This document shows, in pieces, positions 52,910-60,225 of a stretch of 64,000 bases of DNA. The notes beneath the pieces are model-generated. The model had not been told where the DNA came from and searched no databases. It was given only the letters and a program-made list of their open reading frames with translations. The position numbers were made by a program, and so were the translations under genes. Source of the DNA: Bacteroidota bacterium (GTDB lineage Bacteria > Bacteroidota > Ignavibacteria > UBA10030 > SZUA-254). The stretch is from positions 1 through 64,000 of the forward strand of contig JAGVIE010000031.1 of the NCBI GenBank assembly GCA_020056225.1, in the 5' to 3' direction. Every line of letters begins with the position of its first letter. Within the stretch, counting starts at the first letter, position 1.

Positions 52910-53587
52910 ATGAAATTCGTTCTAATCGTCGCTGTAGTTCTGCTAATCGTCGCGATCACGGGTTCCGCGCAAATTCGAAATAGTAAACACGACTTGTCGT
53001 TCACTTCAACCGCAACAACAAAAACTACTTCGAGCAGTTATACTGAGGTCTGTGTGTTTTGCCATACCCCACACTCATCCGACAACACAAGTCTTTTGTG
53101 GAATAGAACCTACTCCAATGCAACTTATCAGGTCTATTCAAGCCCGACCATGGAACAGGCGGTTCCCCAACCGGGCGGTGTTTCAAAGAACTGCCTGAGC
53201 TGCCATGACGGCACTGTAGCTTTGGCAAGCGTAATCAACAACCCCGGTTCAAGCGGAGGGATACAACCGGTATTTTCAGGAACAGGCATGATCGACACAA
53301 CCGGATTTACCGGAATGGGGATGAACCTGACGAACGATCATCCGATAAGCTTTGTGTATAATACAAGCCAGGCAACCGATCCCGATCTTCGCGCGGCAAC
53401 CGTTACGGGAAGCAAGGTAACAGTTTCAAATGCCGGCACCTCATTAACGCTTTATGGTACTACAGCCGCAACTGCCACTTTGGAATGTGGAACATGTCAC
53501 GATCCTCACGGTGTTAGCGGCGTTCCAACTTTTTTACGGGCATCGAACGACGCCAGCGTGCTTTGTTTTACATGTCATATTAAATAG
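52910..53587 (+). CDS. Tetraheme cytochrome c, conduit type B
   Basis: A 225-residue exported cytochrome (signal MKFVLIVAVV...TGSAQ) with CVFCH, CLSCH, CGTCH and CFTCH. 'SKHDLSFTS', 'CHTPHSSDNTSLLWNR', 'CLSCHDGTVAL' and 'NDHPISFVYN' match the N-terminal part of the 54641 product and, less closely, the 49113 product. AAGGAA lies before the ATG. Three paralogous heme modules within 6 kb point to local duplication, perhaps giving parallel conduits or a chain across the outer membrane. Confidence 0.9.
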   Translation: MKFVLIVAVVLLIVAITGSAQIRNSKHDLSFTSTATTKTTSSSYTEVCVFCHTPHSSDNTSLLWNRTYSNATYQVYSSPTMEQAVPQPGGVSKNCLSCHDGTVALASVINNPGSSGGIQPVFSGTGMIDTTGFTGMGMNLTNDHPISFVYNTSQATDPDLRAATVTGSKVTVSNAGTSLTLYGTTAATATLECGTCHDPHGVSGVPTFLRASNDASVLCFTCHIK

Positions 53588-53651
53588 TGGCATGCATGGA
53601 GAACGTCTCTTTGATTCTAAGAAGAAAATTGCTTTCATTGTATCCGATCAT

Positions 53652-54638
53652 ATGAGATTATTCATATATATATTATTTTTTTCTTTTGGCTTTCATTTAT
53701 TTATATGTCGGGCTGAAAGCCAGACTCTTGTCTGGCCCCCGCCTCCCGAGAAGGCGCGGATAAAACATCTTCAGACAGTTTCCTCATTGAAAGACGTTTC
53801 CAGCGAGCCTGGCTTTTTCTCAAAAGTTTTTAGTTTCATATTCGGCGGAACTATGGTTTCACAATGGCTGACCCAGCCTGTTGGTATCGCAATATCAAAA
53901 GATGGTCTGCTGTATATTGCCGATCCCGGCATCAAGGGTATCCACATACTTGATCTTCAGGAAAAAGAATACAGCTTCATCGGTGAAACAAAATTTGGAA
54001 CTTTCATCTCTCCGGTCGCTCTTGCATTTGCGGCAAATGGGGATTTATATATATCGGATTCGGAGCGGCGGGAAATAATTGTGCTGAGCGCGGATCGTAC
54101 TCCGCTTTTTTCTATTAAAGATAGTCTTGTCAGGCCAACCGGCATTCGCATTTTCAATAATAAATTGTACGTTGCTGATGCGGGGAAAAATAAAATATTG
54201 GTTTTTAGTTTAGATGGACGCTTCGCGTTCGAATTTGGACGAAGAGGTGTCGATCATGGTGAATTCAATTTCCCTGTACAGTTAACGGCAAACGATTCAT
54301 TATACGTTGTTGATGGGATGAATTTCCGGATTCAACAGTTCACACATGAAGGAAAATATGTCTCTTCTTTCGGGCAAATCGGAAATACTGCGGGATATTT
54401 TGCAAACCCTAAATCAATAGCCCTGGATTCAGATGGACATTTATACGTCACTGATGCTTTGCTGGATAACTTCCAAATCTTCGATAGCGCCGGAAAATTA
54501 TTGTTGGTAGTCGGATCAAAAGGAATCTCCGATGGCGAATTTCTAAGCCCCAGCGGAATTGCCATTGACAGCAACGATAATATTTATATTATCGATTCTC
54601 TCAACAAGCGGATTCAAATATTTAAATATCTGAGATAG
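53652..54638 (+). CDS. NHL-repeat beta-propeller protein 3
   Basis: A 328-residue propeller paralogue. The frame is open upstream into the previous cytochrome gene, but the Met at 53652 gives a proper signal peptide (MRLFIYILFFSFGFHLF). It carries the signature 'LVWPPPPEKARIKHL' and six NHL blades. Unlike the other two, the leader has no clear lipobox (LFIC lacks the small residue before Cys), so it may be soluble in the periplasm or secreted. It ends 2 bases before the large conduit cytochrome gene, so the two are tightly linked. Confidence 0.87.
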   Translation: MRLFIYILFFSFGFHLFICRAESQTLVWPPPPEKARIKHLQTVSSLKDVSSEPGFFSKVFSFIFGGTMVSQWLTQPVGIAISKDGLLYIADPGIKGIHILDLQEKEYSFIGETKFGTFISPVALAFAANGDLYISDSERREIIVLSADRTPLFSIKDSLVRPTGIRIFNNKLYVADAGKNKILVFSLDGRFAFEFGRRGVDHGEFNFPVQLTANDSLYVVDGMNFRIQQFTHEGKYVSSFGQIGNTAGYFANPKSIALDSDGHLYVTDALLDNFQIFDSAGKLLLVVGSKGISDGEFLSPSGIAIDSNDNIYIIDSLNKRIQIFKYLR

Positions 54639-54640
54639 CA

Positions 54641-56524
54641 ATGCGCCTATTGAATTATATCATACTCATAACCGTAAGTATTCTTCTTCAGGTTTCTGCG
54701 TGGTCGCAAAGTATAGTGAACACTAAGCATAACCTGAGCATAACGGGACCCGGAGCGATAAAAGCGTCGGGTGAGACTCAGGTCTGTGTTTTCTGCCATA
54801 CTCCCCACAGTAAACAGGCTACTGTTCAACTCTGGAATCACCAGCCAACCGCGGCAAACTATTCGCTTTATAGCAGCGATTATCTGACATCAAAAAGTTA
54901 TCCTTCAGGAAGTCAGCCGAACGAGAAATCTAAATTATGCCTTGCTTGCCACGATGGAACAATTGCAATCGGAGCTGTTTATAATACAACTGCATCCGGT
55001 TCCATTGGAACAATAGCTTTATCAGGCGGCGTCACAACTATCCCCGCCGGGTCTGCGTCCAACTTAGGCACGGCATTTATGAATGATCATCCGGTAGGAT
55101 TTGGTTATGATCCCACAAAAGATGCCGAACTTGTTTCCCGTTCATGGCCCTGGACATCTGCTGTGAAATTGAGTCCCAATACTGCGGAAGGAAAAGTTGA
55201 ATGTCCCACTTGCCATGAACCTCATAATAATACTAACGGAAAGTTCTTGCAGATATCAAACATAAATGCCGCGCTTTGTGCATTTTGTCATAATAAAACT
55301 AACTGGGCTGGGTCTATTCACAAAACTTCAACACAAAGTTATACACCAACCGGATCAGCTACAACAACCATTGGCGAGTGGTCGTGCCGAAACTGTCATC
55401 AATCGCATAACGGACAGGGCGTTCCGTATCTGCTTAAATTACCTGAAGAGAACACATGTTATCAAACAGGCTGTCACGGTACAACATCCACCGGTGTAAA
55501 CACAAAAAATATTCAAACACAAGCAAATAAAACTTACAAACATCCGGTTAACACAATCAGCGGCTTACATAAAAATCCTGATAACTCAACAAGTCTCAAT
55601 GTACCTAATCGCCATGCGGAGTGCTATGATTGTCATAATCCACATCAGGCAAAAGATGGATTACATACATTGAAAAGTAATGCGGTATCGAATGTGTTGA
55701 CTGGTGCATGGGGTGTTACTCCAGGTTCCGCAACAATTTGGACTCAACCTACATCATTTACTGTAACCAATCCTGTGGTTCAGGAAAACCAGATTTGCTT
55801 TAAATGTCATTCATACTATGGGTTAGGCGTGGCGGTAACCGGCGTTACAACAATACTTGGTCCTTCCGGCATCAATCTTACGGATCAGGCAATGGAATAT
55901 AATATTGCAAACAAATCTGTACATCCGGTGAGTGTCTCACTCAACAATCAAACAGGCGCAACCACTCCGAGACCTCTTGCTGCAGCTCAAATGTCGGCAG
56001 CTTGGAATGGAGTTGGAACACAAACGATGTATTGCTCTGACTGCCACGGGAACGACCAACCGACATCTACAACTGTGCCTCAAGGACCACACGGCTCAGC
56101 CTATAAATTCATGCTCACCGGTAATGCGAAATATTGGCCCCTGAATGCTGCCGGCTCTCTTTGGACTCTTGACGATATCAGAAATAATCGCAACAATTGG
56201 TCAACCAATCTTTTTTGCGTAAACTGTCACCCAATATACTCGGGAGGGACATGGAGAAACAATGTCCACTCAAGAAGTAATCATCAGGGAGCCGGGATTA
56301 AATGCGTTGCTTGTCATGTCACTGTACCCCACGGATCAAAACGTTCACGTCTGATCGGGTATAGAACAGATATATCACCATATAATTACAATGGAACGGG
56401 TCAATATGAAAAATTGGTTATAAGTGGATTTCGAAAAGCATCGGGCCCGAACAGCTATAGTACATCCAACTGTACCTTCACCAGCGGTTGCCATGGAACT
56501 GAATCCGGAACATTTGAACCTTAA
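54641..56524 (+). CDS. Large multiheme cytochrome c, 10 CXXCH plus 2 variant sites
   Basis: A 627-residue exported cytochrome. The signal peptide ends near 'SAWSQ'. Residues about 25-225 repeat the tetraheme conduit module (CVFCH, CLACH, CPTCH, CAFCH); the rest adds CRNCH, CYDCH, CFKCH, CSDCH, CVNCH and CVACH, plus two variant sites, CYQTGCH (CX4CH) and CTFTSGCH (CX5CH, close to the C-terminus). If the variants bind heme, the total is twelve. Size and heme number are like outer-surface cytochromes such as OmcB, but homology is not claimed. No lipobox or T9SS tail was found. Confidence 0.9.
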   Translation: MRLLNYIILITVSILLQVSAWSQSIVNTKHNLSITGPGAIKASGETQVCVFCHTPHSKQATVQLWNHQPTAANYSLYSSDYLTSKSYPSGSQPNEKSKLCLACHDGTIAIGAVYNTTASGSIGTIALSGGVTTIPAGSASNLGTAFMNDHPVGFGYDPTKDAELVSRSWPWTSAVKLSPNTAEGKVECPTCHEPHNNTNGKFLQISNINAALCAFCHNKTNWAGSIHKTSTQSYTPTGSATTTIGEWSCRNCHQSHNGQGVPYLLKLPEENTCYQTGCHGTTSTGVNTKNIQTQANKTYKHPVNTISGLHKNPDNSTSLNVPNRHAECYDCHNPHQAKDGLHTLKSNAVSNVLTGAWGVTPGSATIWTQPTSFTVTNPVVQENQICFKCHSYYGLGVAVTGVTTILGPSGINLTDQAMEYNIANKSVHPVSVSLNNQTGATTPRPLAAAQMSAAWNGVGTQTMYCSDCHGNDQPTSTTVPQGPHGSAYKFMLTGNAKYWPLNAAGSLWTLDDIRNNRNNWSTNLFCVNCHPIYSGGTWRNNVHSRSNHQGAGIKCVACHVTVPHGSKRSRLIGYRTDISPYNYNGTGQYEKLVISGFRKASGPNSYSTSNCTFTSGCHGTESGTFEP

Positions 56525-56565
56525 TGCCTGCAATCAAATTTTATTTATCGTATAAAGGAAGCCAT

Positions 56566-57897
56566 ATGAAACGATCAGGATTATTATTAATTCTTATATT
56601 CTTTCTTTGCAGTTTATCTTCAATATGCGCGCAGGAAAAGGAATCATGCGTGAACGGCAAGTGCCACGCAGCAATGGGGAAAGCGAAGTTTATCCACGGT
56701 CCTGTTGCTATCGGCGAATGCTTATCATGTCATCAACGGATCAAAGACGAAAAGCATAAATTCATTCCAGCAACAAACTCAGAAGAATTGTGCAACAAAT
56801 GCCACGAACCGATGGAGAAAAAGGGTAATGTGCATTCGCCTGTTGCTAAAGGGGAATGCACAAAGTGCCATGATCCTCACCAATCGGATAGGCAATTTCA
56901 ATTAAGGAAATCTTCAACGAGCCAGCTCTGTTTTTCGTGCCATCCCAAAAATCTGACATCAAAAAAATATACTCACGGTCCTGCGGCAGAGGGTGAATGC
57001 TTATCGTGTCATCTTCCGCACATGAGTGAGAAACCAAAATTGCTTTCGAAAGCCACCAACGATTTATGTTTTCAGTGTCATACAGATTTTCAGGAAACTT
57101 TTGCAGCGGCAAAAAACATCCATAAACCGGCTCGTGAAAATTGCGCACAATGTCACAATCCGCACAGCGCTGACGCGAAATATTTACTCGCCAGCAATGC
57201 ACCCGATCAATGTTACACTTGCCACCCTGCTATTCAGGCAGCGGCAACCAAATCTACCGTAAAGCACGCCGCTCTTGACGGTGAGAAAAAATGTTTGACG
57301 TGCCATTCGCCCCATACCGCAGTTCATATTAAACAATTAACAGAAGAGCCGATGTCGCTTTGTTTAAAATGCCACGATAAATCATTGCCCGCAAGCGGGG
57401 GAAACCTTGCCGATATGAAAATGTTGTTCGATAAAAATATTAACTGGCATGGACCAATACGCGAGCGAGATTGTTCTGGATGCCATGAAGTGCATGGCTC
57501 AGAAAATTTCCGTCTGTTGACTCAAACATATCCAGCGGAATTTTATTCACCTTACGCTCCTGAAAAATACGAGCTTTGTTTTAACTGTCATCAAAATACG
57601 CTTGTACAGGATCCGACAACAATGACTTTGACCGGTTTCCGGGATGGAAATCGCAATCTTCATTATCTCCATGTAAACAAAAAGGTAAAGGGGCGCACAT
57701 GCCGAGCATGTCACGAAACACATGCGAGTAATCATGACCGCCACATACGTGAAGCCGTTCCTTTTGGTCAATGGGTTCTACCGATAAAATTTGAGAAAGA
57801 ATCGGGAGGCGGTAAATGTTCTCCGGGGTGTCATGCGTCGGCAACATATAAAAGAAATAAAGCCGAGACACGATTAGAAAAAACGGACGAGGAATAA
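56566..57897 (+). CDS. Large multiheme cytochrome c, 13 CXXCH plus 2 variant sites
   Basis: A 443-residue exported cytochrome made of tandem units 'HGPVAxGECLSCHxPHxS...CxxCH' of about 35-40 residues. Thirteen CXXCH sites run from CLSCH to CRACH; in addition, CVNGKCH (CX4CH) opens and CSPGCH (CX3CH) closes the chain. The Met at 56566 has AAAGGAA before it and a good signal peptide (MKRSGLLLILIFFLCSLSSICAQ, in parts); the upstream frame to 56524 is rejected. The regular repeat suggests a wire-like extended shape. It follows the 54641 gene by 41 bases. Confidence 0.9.
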   Translation: MKRSGLLLILIFFLCSLSSICAQEKESCVNGKCHAAMGKAKFIHGPVAIGECLSCHQRIKDEKHKFIPATNSEELCNKCHEPMEKKGNVHSPVAKGECTKCHDPHQSDRQFQLRKSSTSQLCFSCHPKNLTSKKYTHGPAAEGECLSCHLPHMSEKPKLLSKATNDLCFQCHTDFQETFAAAKNIHKPARENCAQCHNPHSADAKYLLASNAPDQCYTCHPAIQAAATKSTVKHAALDGEKKCLTCHSPHTAVHIKQLTEEPMSLCLKCHDKSLPASGGNLADMKMLFDKNINWHGPIRERDCSGCHEVHGSENFRLLTQTYPAEFYSPYAPEKYELCFNCHQNTLVQDPTTMTLTGFRDGNRNLHYLHVNKKVKGRTCRACHETHASNHDRHIREAVPFGQWVLPIKFEKESGGGKCSPGCHASATYKRNKAETRLEKTDEE

Positions 57898-57924
57898 TTG
57901 TTAGCCGCACTTTTGGGGTTAGCT

Positions 57925-59007
57925 ATGAATATGATGAAAACGCAAGCGATTGTTTTATTTGTCATTTTAATTGCTGTAACACATTGTTACGGTCAGTTGC
58001 CGCTGCAAACATCTGCTCCAAATTTTGCTTTGAAAGACGCAGATGGAAACCCCTGGTCAACCGATAAACATATTACCGGAAAATTTACAATTATATTATT
58101 CTGGGCAACCTGGGGACACGATTCTATCGAAATGATCGATACTGTTGAAGAATTGTATAAGCGGTATCATTCACAGGGATTTGAGGTTGTTGGTGTATGC
58201 GTAGAGCAGCAAACTATTTCAGATTCATTGAAGCATCGAATCAGTGAAACAATAAAAAAGAAAGAAATATCATTTCCGATTGTTTTCGATGACCAGCTTA
58301 AAACTTTCCGTCTATATAATGTGATCGCTGTTCCAACGACCTTTGTCGTTGATGAGCAAGGAAAATTTGTTTATCATCTTGCAGGTTTTACTATTGTAGG
58401 AAGGGAACAACTGTTCGAGTTTGTACGCGAACGATTTGAAGGGAAATGCAATTTTACGGTACAACATAAATTTTCTCGTCTACCCGATAAACATGCATTG
58501 CGTCTTTTTAACATGGCAAGTATGAAATTCAACCGTGGCGAACTCGACACCGCAAAAAAATATGCACAAGAATCCGCCGCGCTAGACAGTGGTTTTGCGG
58601 AACCTTTGATACTGTTGAGTGAAATCGCGACAGAAGAATCTGATTTTATTTTGGCTGAAGAAAATATTTCCATTGCTCTGCGAACCATGCCCGGCTCGAT
58701 CGAAGCACAGAGTTTGTCGGGATTAATTGCCGCCAAGCATGGAGACACAACACGCGCTTTGGAAATTCTGAAAAAAGTATTACAACAATCCGACACTATT
58801 GCTGTTGCGCATTGTTATTTGGGATATCTCTTTGGAATCACGGGCAATCTTAGCGGCTCTGAAGAAGAAATGAATCGCGCCGCAGAACTTTCTCCTTCGG
58901 ATTACAGGATTCCAATGCTTCGAGCCGAATTATTGGAGAAAGCCGGGAAGATAAACGTAGCCAAAGAATTGAAGAAGAAAGCAAAACAATTACGCCGGAA
59001 GCGATAA
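57925..59007 (+). CDS. TlpA-like thioredoxin-fold protein with TPR tail, CXXC missing
   Basis: About 360 residues: signal peptide, a TlpA/AhpC-type thioredoxin domain (residues about 25-165: 'APNFALKDADGNPW', 'IILFWATW', 'VPTTFVVDEQG' with the cis-Pro), then four or so TPR helices (about 190-350). The redox motif that should follow 'WATW' is GHDS instead of CxxC (positions 64-67), so it cannot act as a thiol oxidoreductase in the usual way. As last gene of the conduit operon it may be a chaperone or scaffold for apocytochromes. Starts at 57925, 57931 and 57934 are all possible. Confidence 0.85.
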   Translation: MNMMKTQAIVLFVILIAVTHCYGQLPLQTSAPNFALKDADGNPWSTDKHITGKFTIILFWATWGHDSIEMIDTVEELYKRYHSQGFEVVGVCVEQQTISDSLKHRISETIKKKEISFPIVFDDQLKTFRLYNVIAVPTTFVVDEQGKFVYHLAGFTIVGREQLFEFVRERFEGKCNFTVQHKFSRLPDKHALRLFNMASMKFNRGELDTAKKYAQESAALDSGFAEPLILLSEIATEESDFILAEENISIALRTMPGSIEAQSLSGLIAAKHGDTTRALEILKKVLQQSDTIAVAHCYLGYLFGITGNLSGSEEEMNRAAELSPSDYRIPMLRAELLEKAGKINVAKELKKKAKQLRRKR

Positions 59008-59046
59008 TTTTTACCGCGCGTTTATATGGTGTGTAGAAAAGAACTG

Positions 59047-59529
59047 TTATTTTCTATGGCAATAAACACAAAGGTTGCCCTGAAATGTTTTTTTCGTTCC
59101 TTCGACATCAACACCGCATTCATTCCCCTCAGAATTTGTTTCCACCGACAACGAGGCAAGTAGTTGCGGCTTCGCAACATGGCAACTTAAACATCCAATT
59201 TTTCCATCAATAAGTTTAATGTTTACATTCAAAGCTCCCACCGGCACGTACCCGCGTGGATTTTTATTTTCAGATTCTGTGTATGGCATTCCGATAGAAT
59301 GGTTTTTTGTTCTCATCCAAAGACCGCGGTCAAATTCTATGGGTGCACTCACCGGTCGCAATTCAATCGTTGGTCCGTCTGAACCATTATGGCATTTCAT
59401 GCAATGTTGCGATTCATAATCAAGTTGAGATGGCGGAATACGAATTGATCCGCGATTTTGACTAAATACGCTAAGGGCGATCAGGTTGATCGCAATCAGG
59501 ATTAATCCATATTTTAATTTCATCCGCAT
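59047..59529 (-). CDS. Small triheme cytochrome c
   Basis: A 160-residue exported cytochrome on the minus strand, convergent with the TlpA-like gene. The signal peptide is MRMKLKYGLILIAINLI-like, ending near 'SVFSQ'. CMKCH, CLSCH and CVYCH are the heme sites; the last is four residues from the C-terminus. 'FDRGLWMRTKNHSIGMPY' may supply a distal His or Met. The frame reaches 59577, but AGAGAA before 59529 favours the later start. The partner is unknown; a periplasmic shuttle is plausible. Confidence 0.82.
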   Translation of the reverse strand: MRMKLKYGLILIAINLIALSVFSQNRGSIRIPPSQLDYESQHCMKCHNGSDGPTIELRPVSAPIEFDRGLWMRTKNHSIGMPYTESENKNPRGYVPVGALNVNIKLIDGKIGCLSCHVAKPQLLASLSVETNSEGNECGVDVEGTKKTFQGNLCVYCHRK

Positions 59530-60159
59530 ACCGTTCTCTAATCTTTCGATCAGATAGGTTGCAATTTTGTGCCACAATCTTTCTCAAAAAAACTTCTCTA
59601 ATCCGGCTGAAAACTACGTTTCTCACGATAGAGTGTAATCGGAATGCAATAATTTCAACTATATATTTAGAATATTCTACAATTTATAAGTTATCCTGAT
59701 AATCAACATTCGGGAAATTATATTTCTTGTCTTGTTGTACTGCTGAAATATTTTATCTACGCAATATTTCTTTGTTAAAATTATTTTCCCTTTAATCATA
59801 AATGTGTTCACATTATTCCTTCCAACTGAAAAGATTTAGCACGCTCCGCCACGTTACAACTTCTCTTGACGTATATGATAATCTTATTATTTATTGATGT
59901 TAATTCTCCTGCATCATTTATTGAAATATTTAACTTGGATTCGATTAAAATCTCACACTCGATAGTCATCTTCACTTAATAAATACGGATTAAATTCTCG
60001 TCATCTTTATTTCTGGATATCAAAAAAATGGCTTGAAGGTATATTTTCATATGGCCTCATCTGGGCTAATACCCTCACTCCAATTTCTCACATTTGATAG
60101 AATATTGTTGAATTGGAAGATTAATTAAGTTATTTCGAACAGGTACGGGATGCACCCAA
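59530..60159. other. Long divergent intergenic region
   Basis: About 630 A/T-rich bases between the triheme gene and the T9SS cytochrome. They contain a perfect AATGTG-TT-CACATT palindrome at 59801-59814 and a sigma54-like string before the minus-strand gene (59561-59576, read as TGGCACAAAATTGC), whose GG-to-GC spacing is 9 rather than 10 bases. No small gene, tRNA or clear repeat was found. The length suggests room for distant activator sites. Confidence 0.4.
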
Positions 60160-60174
60160 TGGCACGGTGATTGC
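60160..60174 (+). promoter_or_regulatory. Sigma54 (-24/-12) promoter of the T9SS cytochrome gene
   Basis: TGGCACGGTGATTGC is an almost perfect match to the sigma54 consensus TGGCACG-N4-TTGC. The predicted start of transcription is near 60186, leaving a 40-base leader with AAAGGAG before the ATG at 60226. None of the three 16 bp activator-site copies lies nearby. Confidence 0.85.
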
Positions 60175-60225
60175 GCTTAATAGTATAATAATTCATTATT
60201 ACGGACATATTAAAGGAGATGCACA

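Noticed and set aside
59561-59576. Sigma54-like string on the minus strand before the triheme cytochrome
   Set aside because: TGGCAC and TTGC are present, but the GG-to-GC spacing is 9 instead of 10 bases, which normally abolishes function.
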